14,632 bases of DNA from RGIG8775 sp045128735. GTDB lineage: Bacteria > Bacillota > Clostridia > Oscillospirales > CAG-272. This document shows positions 7,198 through 14,408 of the stretch, piece by piece. Under the pieces are notes generated by a model that made no database searches, was not told the DNA's origin, and was given only the letters and a program-made list of their open reading frames with translations. The position numbers were made by a program, and so were the translations under genes. The DNA lies in assembly GCA_045128735.1 (NCBI GenBank), contig JBGVRT010000152.1, positions 1 to 14,632 on the forward strand, given 5' to 3'. Position 1 is the stretch's first letter, and every line of letters starts with the position of its first letter.

Positions 7198-10100
7198 TTA
7201 TTTCTTGTAGAAAATAGGTGTGCTGATTACGCCTTCGGGAAGAAGTCTGTACTCATAAGTCCATGAGCTTTCAACTGTGAACCATGCGTTCGGACCTATC
7301 CATTTGAGATTTTCGTCGGCGCAATGCACGTGACCGAAGCAGTTGTGACGTGAGATAAACGCCTCAATTACTACCTCGTGCTTGCCTGCACTAAGCTTTC
7401 CTATGTTTGCAACGTAGGGAGGATATGCAATAGTCGAAACTCTCTTGCCGTCCACCTCAACGCCAAGTACTGCCGCACGGTAGTGGGGAACTCTCATAAG
7501 ATACTCTCCGTCCTCTGCGCAGTCAATCGGAATAATATACTTGACCGAGCCGCCGTAGAAGGACAGCTTCTGCCTTGTTATATCGTCAAACGCAAGGGTT
7601 TCGGGAAGCTTTGTAATTGTTGCCTTTCTTCCCATTACCTCAACGCCGAAGTTGCCGAGAACATACATTCTCTCAAGGTCTGTGCGCTTGCCGAAGGGCA
7701 GGGTCACGCGGAGAATATTCACTCCCTTCTTTATGTTGGGAAGCGGAACTCTGCGGATAGACGTATCGGTGTAGAAGCCCTTATCGACATACTTGACCGC
7801 CTTGCCGTTAAAGGTTATCACAGCCTTATCGGCGTCCTCAAGGGCAAGCTCTGCGCCCTTGAAATGGATATCGCTGTTTATTTTATATTCAAGTGTAGCT
7901 GTGTGCTCTGTGGGGAGATTTTCAATTACCCAAGGCTGTGCTACCTGCGCCTTACGCAGGGGGTATCCCAGCTCGCCGCGCATAATGTCGTCAAGACGGA
8001 GAATTTCCTCCTCGTCGCGAAGCTCGCCGCCGTCAAGGGCAAATCTTGCCATATCAAGCATAAGCACGTTAGGCTCTGTAAGCTCGTATTTGACCTCTGT
8101 GGGAGTGCTTTTAAGCTCTGTGGGAGCAACGCCTGCGGGGAAAGCGAAAGGCTCTTTTTCTGTTCCGTCCGCAAGGAACAGAAGCGCAGAATCGTAGTCG
8201 TAAAGCGTGAGGGTGATAACCGTGTTGCCGTTTACGCGCTTAAACGCCACCTTTTTGGTGTTGCCGTTTTGCGTATCCCAAAGCTCGGGTGAATACTCAC
8301 CCTTTACGGTTATGCTTATAACCTCAGCCGACCTTACGTCCTTGTTGTAGGGCATATCGCACTGAGCAACAAATAGCCACATACCGCCGTTGTCGCGGCG
8401 GAGCTGATGAACGAGTCTGTTTGTAAGCTCTCCGTTCTTTTTGCGGATATCGATTGTTCTGAGCTCCTCAAGCGCATCGAGAAGCGAGCTTCTGTTAAAG
8501 GAGATCTGCGTGGATTTGCCGTAAAGCTCTGCGCCTCTCTGTGAGGGCGCGGCGTCCTCGTACTTGGGTGCGTCACCCATAAATATAAGCTTACCGCCTG
8601 CCTGTCTGAATGCTTCAAGGCGTTCAAGGGTAGACGCGCGGAGAGTTTCACATTCGGGCACTACGATAGCGTCGTACGCCATTTCGCCAACCTTGAGAGG
8701 TGCTCCGCCCTTTTCGCACTGAGAGGGAAGAAGCGACTCGCAGATGTAGTCGAAGTCAATGCTTCCGCGAAGAAGCCAGTTTGTTACGTTGTCAAAGTTC
8801 TTCTCAAGCTTGTCGCGTGCCGCCGCGGTCTGGCTTGAGGGACCCCAATGGAGCCAATAGCTTTCAACGGGGTGAATAACGCCCACGCGAACCATGGGCT
8901 TTCCGCGTGTAAGTGCGGTAGCAACACGCGCGAAGTGGTCTTCTATGTATGAATATTCCTTCCACCAAGAGGATTGATAGGAGATAGACGCGGGATAGTC
9001 GCGCTTTGCGTTTCCCTTCATTGATACCCAAGCAAGGTGAGGAACGCGGACGGTAACGCCGAGAGCCGCCTGCCAGTCGCCGTGGAGCTTGTGACCGCGG
9101 AAGTCGAAGTCCCAGCCCGTAACGCCGTCAAGCTCGGAGAGCATACCCACTCTGCCGTACTGGTGAACAGCCGACTGACACTGCTTTGCTGTGGTGAACT
9201 CAAACCAGTTGCAAAGCATATCTATACCGGGAAGTCCGAAGGAACGGTAGGAACGCATAGCGTCACCCAAGGCGCAGGTCTGCGATTTGAGTGTAGGTTC
9301 TTCCATCATATGACCTGTAAGCATAATGCCGTGCTCGTCGCACCACTTTCCGCAGGTGTCTGCAAACGCAGAGGCAAAACGCTCTGCAACGTGGTCGTGG
9401 TAGCGGTAGCGGGTAGGCGATACCGCACCGCCCTGAAGCTCCCAGAAAAGCTCGGGAAGATGCTCGATAAGCGACTCGCCGTAGGTCTCCTTGAAGGTGT
9501 CCTCAAGGTCGGGAGTCCAAGGAAGAAGAACTCTCTCCTTGCTTTCCGCAAAGGCAAGAGTGGTCTTTCTCATAAACTGAGGCTCGTCGGTAAATATCGA
9601 GGGGATAGACTTGCCGAACTCGTCGCCAACCTCGCGTGCGTAAACGTCGTGAGTCACCTCAATGAATTTTTCGATAGCCTTTTTGTTGAGGGTGTCAACG
9701 TAGGTCTGATTGTTGAACCAGGGGCTTTCGGGGTCGGTTGTCACGTAAGCTGTCCAAACAGTACCCTCGGCACTTTCGCCCTCGGAAATTATTTTGTACG
9801 ATTTCAAGCACTTGTTCTCGTCAAGCACCACGTCGAATATTGCTATAACCTTTGGGTCTTTGCCAACGAGCGTGTTTGCGTCTGCCGTAAACTCAAGTCT
9901 GTGGCGGCGAAATTCCTTGTTCTTGGTAACGTAACCGCCCGCCGCTCCCGAGGGCCATCTGTCCTCGTCGTAGAGCCAGGAAATCATCTCTTTTTCTTTT
10001 CCGTGCTCAACGCACGCCTTGATAAGCGCCATAAATTCGTCGCTCATGTAGGTCGTGGACATACCTGTGCGGACGTGCATATGGTAGCCGCCGTAGCCCA

Positions 10101-10251
10101 TTTCCTTAAAGATATCTATCTGACGAAGAAGCTCCTCGCGGTCAAGGTCGCAGTTCCAAGCCCAGAATGGAGTTGCTCTGAAATCCGAGGTGGGATTTTT
10201 GAAAAGCTCCTTGTCAAGCGATTCGGTGCTTTTATTCTTCTCGTAAAGCAT
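7198..10251 (-). CDS. GH106-like glycoside hydrolase (alpha-L-rhamnosidase-like), cytoplasmic
   Basis: This is a large intracellular glycosidase of 1017 residues, without signal peptide or membrane segment. The N-terminal barrel region carries the pattern I recognise from the GH106 (alpha-L-rhamnosidase) Pfam family: PFWAWNCDLDREELLRQI (28-45), a GGYHMHVRTGM segment (54-64) and WLYDEDRWPSGAAGG (92-106). Acidic candidates for catalysis are D222/E223 (FTDEP), E317/E318 (HMMEEPT) and E373 (SELDG); I cannot assign roles. Residues about 450-570 look like a Rossmann/GATase-like domain. From about 780 to the end there are beta-sandwich segments of the GH2 sugar-binding or galactose-binding type. A start 27 bases upstream is in frame, but GGAGG at 10260-10264 sits eight bases before the ATG at 10251, so I use that one. 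The gene is divergent from two lipoprotein esterases, which suggests one glycan pathway. Rhamnosidase specificity is a family inference; related unclassified activities are possible. Confidence 0.85.
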   Translation of the reverse strand: MLYEKNKSTESLDKELFKNPTSDFRATPFWAWNCDLDREELLRQIDIFKEMGYGGYHMHVRTGMSTTYMSDEFMALIKACVEHGKEKEMISWLYDEDRWPSGAAGGYVTKNKEFRRHRLEFTADANTLVGKDPKVIAIFDVVLDENKCLKSYKIISEGESAEGTVWTAYVTTDPESPWFNNQTYVDTLNKKAIEKFIEVTHDVYAREVGDEFGKSIPSIFTDEPQFMRKTTLAFAESKERVLLPWTPDLEDTFKETYGESLIEHLPELFWELQGGAVSPTRYRYHDHVAERFASAFADTCGKWCDEHGIMLTGHMMEEPTLKSQTCALGDAMRSYRSFGLPGIDMLCNWFEFTTAKQCQSAVHQYGRVGMLSELDGVTGWDFDFRGHKLHGDWQAALGVTVRVPHLAWVSMKGNAKRDYPASISYQSSWWKEYSYIEDHFARVATALTRGKPMVRVGVIHPVESYWLHWGPSSQTAAARDKLEKNFDNVTNWLLRGSIDFDYICESLLPSQCEKGGAPLKVGEMAYDAIVVPECETLRASTLERLEAFRQAGGKLIFMGDAPKYEDAAPSQRGAELYGKSTQISFNRSSLLDALEELRTIDIRKKNGELTNRLVHQLRRDNGGMWLFVAQCDMPYNKDVRSAEVISITVKGEYSPELWDTQNGNTKKVAFKRVNGNTVITLTLYDYDSALLFLADGTEKEPFAFPAGVAPTELKSTPTEVKYELTEPNVLMLDMARFALDGGELRDEEEILRLDDIMRGELGYPLRKAQVAQPWVIENLPTEHTATLEYKINSDIHFKGAELALEDADKAVITFNGKAVKYVDKGFYTDTSIRRVPLPNIKKGVNILRVTLPFGKRTDLERMYVLGNFGVEVMGRKATITKLPETLAFDDITRQKLSFYGGSVKYIIPIDCAEDGEYLMRVPHYRAAVLGVEVDGKRVSTIAYPPYVANIGKLSAGKHEVVIEAFISRHNCFGHVHCADENLKWIGPNAWFTVESSWTYEYRLLPEGVISTPIFYKK

Positions 10252-10259
10252 AAATAAGT

Positions 10260-10264
10260 CCTCC
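10260..10264 (-). promoter_or_regulatory. Ribosome binding site that fixes the GH106-like start
   Basis: GGAGG on the minus strand is spaced eight bases from the ATG at 10251. The longer in-frame ATG at 10278 has no such site and would start only about 15 bases from the -10 box, leaving almost no leader. Confidence 0.85.
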
Positions 10265-10292
10265 GAAAAAATAATCAAACTATATATGTTAA

Positions 10293-10321
10293 ATTATACC
10301 CTTATTTTTCCAACTTGTCAA
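10293..10321 (-). promoter_or_regulatory. Predicted strong sigma-A promoter of the GH106-like gene
   Basis: On the minus strand a consensus -35 TTGACA (10316-10321), 17-base spacer and consensus -10 TATAAT (10293-10298) are present, 41 bases upstream of the ATG at 10251. A promoter this close to consensus in a catabolic locus would be expected to be held by a repressor; the inverted repeat at 10319-10344 overlaps its -35. Confidence 0.85.
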
Positions 10322-10344
10322 TAGAATAATTTTTTATTTTATTG
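10319..10344. promoter_or_regulatory. Candidate operator: 11-bp inverted repeat on the -35 box
   Basis: CAATAGAATAA (10319-10329), TTTT, then TTATTTTATTG (10334-10344) form a dyad with 10 of 11 positions matching. The left arm includes three bases of the -35 box of the minus-strand promoter. It lies upstream of transcription from that promoter, so it would act as DNA rather than RNA. No regulator gene is nearby. AT-rich dyads can arise by chance, which limits confidence. Confidence 0.45.
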
Positions 10345-10371
10345 CGTATTTTAAGGAGTTTATGACTTTTT

Positions 10372-10388
10372 TTACAAAACGGCTGTAA
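10372..10388. repeat. Short inverted repeat TTACA-N7-TGTAA upstream of the lipoprotein operon promoter
   Basis: Perfect 5-bp arms (10372-10376 and 10384-10388) flank seven bases, ending 15 bases before the -35 of the plus-strand promoter. The position suits an activator or repressor site, but arms this short are not strong evidence. Confidence 0.25.
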
Positions 10389-10403
10389 TTTCTCAAAATC
10401 ATA

Positions 10404-10432
10404 TTGAAAAAAACTTTGTGCTATGGTAAAAT
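10404..10432 (+). promoter_or_regulatory. Predicted sigma-A promoter of the two-lipoprotein operon
   Basis: There is a -35 box TTGAAA (10404-10409), a 17-base spacer and a -10 box TAAAAT (10427-10432), preceded by TGG as an extended -10. The start codon at 10462 is 30 bases downstream. It is divergent from the GH106-like promoter, with 82 bases between the two -35 boxes. Confidence 0.7.
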
Positions 10433-10446
10433 TATCACATAAAAAG

Positions 10447-10454
10447 AAAGGCGG
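10447..10454 (+). promoter_or_regulatory. Ribosome binding site that fixes the SGNH lipoprotein start
   Basis: AAAGGCGG stands seven bases before the ATG at 10462. An in-frame ATG at 10423 lies within the promoter, overlapping the -10 region, and would put 13 charged or polar residues ahead of the signal peptide, so it is not used. Confidence 0.7.
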
Positions 10455-10461
10455 ATACATT

Positions 10462-12363
10462 ATGAAAAAATTATTGGTTTTCGCGCTTGTACTTATGGCG
10501 GCACTTGCGCTTTCGGCTTGCGGAGGCGAGGTTACGTTCCCCGAGGATACCGACGGCAGTGCGGCAGAGGAGGTGCTTGACCTAAACGGAAACGGCTACA
10601 AGGTGGTTTACGACGTGACAGACCCCAACGCAATTTCGATTATGACCGAGATGATTGGAAAGATAGAGCAGAGCAACGGCTTTAAGCTTTCGGGCTCCAA
10701 TTCGGGCAACCCCGAGGGTGAGTATGAGATACAGTTCGGACTTAAGTCGGGCAGAAGCGAGGCGGAGAGCCTGTACGGTGAAATTTCGGGCTATACCGAC
10801 AGCGGTACAGCGGCATATTCAATAAGAGCCGTTGGCAAAAAGATAGTTATTGCCGCAAGCGACAAAGACGCGCTTAAGGTGGCGGCTGACAGATTTGCCA
10901 AAATCGTAAGCTACAGCGAGTCCTCGGTGTTCTCTGCGGAATACGATGAAACCGCTGTGTTTGATATTTCCGAGTATCAGCGCGGCAATCTCAAGGTTGT
11001 TTACGCCGATGAATTTCTTGCTAACTGCGACCTCGCGTCAATAAGTGTGTGCGGCAAGCCCGTGCAGAGCTTTTCTGCCGATAAGACACGCTATTATATT
11101 GCAAGCGAGGGCAACGCCCTGCTTAATGTGAGAAACGTGAAAGCCGACGCTATATCGGCAATTCCGGACTTTGCGGGTGCAAAGGTTGAGGTAAGCGTAA
11201 CGGTCGATTATCCCGACGTTTACCGCTCCTACGATTACGATATAGAAATCAACGTTACCGCCGCAGACGGCGTTAGCGGAAAGAGGTATGTTTTGAGTAT
11301 TATAGAGACAAAACCGTTGAATGTTTACGATATTGAAACTTGGCTGACTCCTTATTGGGAGGGCGGAATTGTGTACCACGAAAGCATTATGTTCGTGGGT
11401 GACGACGGCGCGCCCCTGCTCTATACCCCCGAGCACGTGCTTTCGGTTCGCTCCTTCGACCTCAAAACCGAGTACGTTGAGGGTGTTGACTACGAGGTGA
11501 AGGACGGAAAGATTTACAGACTTGCGAACAGCGCAATGCCTCACTTTACTTGGGACGAGTTCTATCCCAAGAGCAAGGAAACCTCTGTTTCGGGCAATGC
11601 CTTTGCAGGGTCGCAAAAGCCATTTGTAATGTTTGCTGAGGGAACTTATTTCCACACTCACCAGGTTTTTGTAACCTATAAGCACAACGGCAACAGTGAT
11701 ATTTATGTTCCCCAAGTCAGCACAAAGCTTAACAAGTTTATAGATAAGCTTGAGCGCGGCGAGGAGGTAAACCTCGTGTTCTTCGGTGACAGTATTACCG
11801 CAGGCGCAAACGCAAGCGGACGCGGCGGAGTACTTCCCGGTACACCTATGTGGACAGAGATGGTGTCAAACGCGCTTAAGGCTAAGTACCCCAAGGCAAA
11901 GATAAACTACACCAATACCGCAGTTGGCGGCAAGGAGACAAATTGGGGTATCGCTGAACTTGACGGCAGGGTAAACGCCTATAAGCCCGACCTTCTCGTC
12001 CTCGGCTTCGGTATGAACGACGGCGGAAAGGCAACCGACAAATTCGTGGCTAACGTAAAGACTATAGTAGACGGAGTGCTTGCGGCAAATCCCGATTGCG
12101 AGATAGCGGTCATAGGCACCATGCTTCCTCATAAGGAGACTACCTATTATACAGGTCAGTATCTTCAGGAGGCGGCTCTCGGAGCAATGGTAAAGAGCTA
12201 TTCAAACGTTGATATTATTCCTATGACAAGCGTTCACAGCCATTTGCTTAAGAGCAAGAGATATTTCGATATGACGGGTAACAACGTCAACCACCCAAAC
12301 GATTTCCTTATAAGAGCTTACGCGCAGACAGTACTTGAAGTTATTGTCGGAGGGATAAAATGA
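10462..12363 (+). CDS. Surface lipoprotein with SGNH/GDSL hydrolase (carbohydrate esterase-like) domain
   Basis: This is a 633-residue exported lipoprotein, probably an extracytoplasmic esterase that removes acetyl or similar groups from a glycan. Residues 1-20 are a lipoprotein signal with lipobox LSAC (Cys20). Residues 46-148 form an alpha/beta module resembling the non-catalytic N-terminal domain of GH20/GH67-type enzymes and shared with the next gene. Residues about 185-282 form a cadherin-like beta-sandwich. Residues about 298-410 form another beta-rich domain seen ahead of some SGNH enzymes. The SGNH domain spans about 434-633: FGDSITAG with nucleophile Ser444, Gly490 in VGG, Asn519 in GFGMND, and His611 in NHPND. 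The residue three before the His is Asn608 rather than the usual Asp. The start is set by AAAGGCGG. Its stop overlaps the next start (ATGA), so the two are co-translated. The substrate is not known; the divergent GH106-like gene points to an acylated rhamnose-containing polysaccharide, which is inference. Confidence 0.88.
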   Translation: MKKLLVFALVLMAALALSACGGEVTFPEDTDGSAAEEVLDLNGNGYKVVYDVTDPNAISIMTEMIGKIEQSNGFKLSGSNSGNPEGEYEIQFGLKSGRSEAESLYGEISGYTDSGTAAYSIRAVGKKIVIAASDKDALKVAADRFAKIVSYSESSVFSAEYDETAVFDISEYQRGNLKVVYADEFLANCDLASISVCGKPVQSFSADKTRYYIASEGNALLNVRNVKADAISAIPDFAGAKVEVSVTVDYPDVYRSYDYDIEINVTAADGVSGKRYVLSIIETKPLNVYDIETWLTPYWEGGIVYHESIMFVGDDGAPLLYTPEHVLSVRSFDLKTEYVEGVDYEVKDGKIYRLANSAMPHFTWDEFYPKSKETSVSGNAFAGSQKPFVMFAEGTYFHTHQVFVTYKHNGNSDIYVPQVSTKLNKFIDKLERGEEVNLVFFGDSITAGANASGRGGVLPGTPMWTEMVSNALKAKYPKAKINYTNTAVGGKETNWGIAELDGRVNAYKPDLLVLGFGMNDGGKATDKFVANVKTIVDGVLAANPDCEIAVIGTMLPHKETTYYTGQYLQEAALGAMVKSYSNVDIIPMTSVHSHLLKSKRYFDMTGNNVNHPNDFLIRAYAQTVLEVIVGGIK

Positions 12364-14372
12364 AAAGACTTTTACTCGTGGCTCTCGCGCTTTTGACGGT
12401 CCTTTCTTCGGCGGCGTGCGGCGGTGAGCTTCCCGAGGATACGGCAAGTGTCGATTCCTTCAAACAGGATTGGCTTTACATAAGCGACTTTGATTACAAG
12501 ACTGTCTATGACATCACAAATTCCACCGCAATATCGGTGATGAGCGAAATGCTTGGCAGGATTGAAGAGGCTGTGGGCACAAAGCCCGCAAGCTCTCATT
12601 CGGGTAATCCCGAGTCGGAGTATGAGCTGCAGTTTGCCCTCAAATCGGGCAGAGAAGCGTCTGAGACCGTCTATGGCGAGGTTATGAGATATGCAAGCGC
12701 GTCAAGAAGTGCCTACATCATAAGGGCGGTTGAAAATGACGTTGTAGTTGCTGTCTCCGATAACAATGCGCTCAGAGTGGCGGCTGACAGAATGGTTGAG
12801 TTTACTCACAGCGGTAAATTTCTTATCCCCGAGGATATTGACGAGGTTGTGGTTTTTGACACCGACAGCTATTTAAGGCAGGGAACCGTCGAAAAGCTTG
12901 ACAGTGCGGCGATAGGCGGTGACGCAACGCTTAAATCGCTTAGCGTAAACGGCTTGCCCGTTCTCGGCTTTGACAAGGACAAGACCGAATATAACGCGGC
13001 TGTGGAGTCTCCCACAGGCGCAAAGATCGAGGCGGTTGCCACCGAATCGGGGGCATACGTCGATATAAGCACTTCGGGTAATTTCACCGAGATAAAGGTG
13101 ACTTCGATAAACAGGAAGAATGAGAGGGTTTACAAAGTGAGCTCTTTTGAGAGGGTCGAGAGTGAGGTAGTTAACAAAAACGGCGCCAATGCCATAGTTA
13201 CCTACGTTATCGACGACGGAAATATTGACACCGCAAAGTTTATTCAGAACAAAATGGCACCTAAATATCCGTCGCTCAGTGCCAGCTTCGCGCTTATTAC
13301 AAAGAATCTCGCAACGCTTGATATAACGACCAACCCCGACGGCACCAAGGAGTACGCAAAGGACGGGGACGGCTTCTATACCTACAAGAAGAACGAGAGT
13401 CAATGGAGCTTCTGGCAGCAGTTTACCGCTGACCTCGGAGACGACGGATACGAGCTTGTCAGCCACTCGCACACCCATAAATATTGGGGCGAAAACGACA
13501 ACGGCGGCACTTTTGATTACTATAATACCGCAGGCGAAAAATTCACCTCCGAGGATTTCCCAAAGGGAAGTGTGTCCAAGGAATTTCTCGCTTCACAGCA
13601 GATAATTCAGGACCTTGACCCGACACAGAAGGTGGCGACTTTCGTCCGCTCGGGACTGACCGCAGGCGGTAAGAACGTTAAATATTCTGATACCTTCTGG
13701 GACGCAATTCCCAATAGCGGAGCGTATATCGGCGCGCGCGGAACCTATACCTACCCCGACAGACCGCTTGATATGATAAATAAGGTTGAGGAATTTGCCG
13801 ACCCATTGGGAAGATTCCGCCTCAAGTCATATATGGTACAGCATTATAATACAAGCGCAACCGTAAAGACCACAAATGCAAATTCGGGACCCGCTGAGTG
13901 TTTGGCGGCAGGTATTCCTTATTGGACGGATTACATTGATACCGCGGTTGAGAATAACGCCTGGGCGGCGTTCTGTATCCACACGATAAAACCCGATAAC
14001 TACGATGCCAGAAGCGGACATTATATTTTCGAGTCGCAGGCAGACGAGCTGTTCGCCTATACCGAAAAGCTTTCGAAAGAGAATAAGGTGTGGGTTGCAA
14101 ACCTTACCGATGCCTTTGTTTACGTAAACGAGCGCTCCACCTCGACGGTAGAGTCCTACGTTGACGAAAATGGCAAGCTTGCGGTGAACCTTGACGATAA
14201 GGAAGAAGGCTCAATATATAATATGGCGCTTACCGTAAAGGCGACGCTTCCCGTGGGTAAGACCTCGGCAAGCCTTGACGGTAAAGCTCTCAAGAGCTTC
14301 GTTGAAAACGGCAGAACCTGCATCTACGTTGATGTAGTTCCCGGCAATAGCGTTTTGATTGATATGAAATAA
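12360..14372 (+). CDS. Surface lipoprotein with polysaccharide deacetylase-like (CE4/NodB) domain
   Basis: This 670-residue exported lipoprotein is predicted to remove acetyl or N-acetyl groups from a polysaccharide by a metal-dependent mechanism. The lipobox is SAAC (Cys20). Residues 46-148 align without gaps to the same positions of the preceding protein, with about half the residues identical. Residues about 187-264 match the cadherin-like sandwich pattern (LKSLSVNG, then GFDKDKTEY). The NodB-like domain spans about 275-590. It shows motif 1 as IDDG (D285/D286), motif 2 as SHSHTH (His369 and His373, metal ligands) and a late HTIKP with His541 as probable motif 5. The Arg of motif 3 may be R430, but no clear RxPY is seen. 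A small beta-rich tail (about 600-670) ends the protein. GGAGGG at 12349-12354, inside the upstream gene, is five bases before the ATG. The gene is last in the operon. Family membership is well supported; activity and substrate are uncertain because the spacing between motifs is unusually long. Confidence 0.85.
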   Translation: MKRLLLVALALLTVLSSAACGGELPEDTASVDSFKQDWLYISDFDYKTVYDITNSTAISVMSEMLGRIEEAVGTKPASSHSGNPESEYELQFALKSGREASETVYGEVMRYASASRSAYIIRAVENDVVVAVSDNNALRVAADRMVEFTHSGKFLIPEDIDEVVVFDTDSYLRQGTVEKLDSAAIGGDATLKSLSVNGLPVLGFDKDKTEYNAAVESPTGAKIEAVATESGAYVDISTSGNFTEIKVTSINRKNERVYKVSSFERVESEVVNKNGANAIVTYVIDDGNIDTAKFIQNKMAPKYPSLSASFALITKNLATLDITTNPDGTKEYAKDGDGFYTYKKNESQWSFWQQFTADLGDDGYELVSHSHTHKYWGENDNGGTFDYYNTAGEKFTSEDFPKGSVSKEFLASQQIIQDLDPTQKVATFVRSGLTAGGKNVKYSDTFWDAIPNSGAYIGARGTYTYPDRPLDMINKVEEFADPLGRFRLKSYMVQHYNTSATVKTTNANSGPAECLAAGIPYWTDYIDTAVENNAWAAFCIHTIKPDNYDARSGHYIFESQADELFAYTEKLSKENKVWVANLTDAFVYVNERSTSTVESYVDENGKLAVNLDDKEEGSIYNMALTVKATLPVGKTSASLDGKALKSFVENGRTCIYVDVVPGNSVLIDMK

Positions 14373-14377
14373 AAATT

Positions 14378-14408
14378 AAGGGCTACCTCTTGACGAGATA
14401 GCCCTTTT
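14378..14408 (+). terminator. Intrinsic terminator of the lipoprotein operon
   Basis: AAGGGCTA (14378-14385) pairs with TAGCCCTT (14399-14406). The stem continues inward through one mismatch to CTC/GAG with a five-base loop and is followed by TT. It starts five bases after the stop codon at 14372. The trailing T run is short (TTTT across the stem end), but stem strength and position are typical. Confidence 0.85.

Noticed and set aside
9037..10257. Long plus-strand open frame (406 codons) inside the GH106-like gene.
   Set aside because: It is antisense to a gene with clear family motifs, its residues are typical of a reversed-strand shadow (many Val, Lys, Leu and Cys), and it has no promoter or ribosome binding site.
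10361..10387. Eight-codon open frame (ATG ACT TTT ... CTG TAA) with AAGGAG in front, in the divergent intergenic region.
   Set aside because: It lies upstream of both predicted transcription starts on its strand, the Shine-Dalgarno is only three bases from the ATG, and the peptide is low-complexity. Probably chance.
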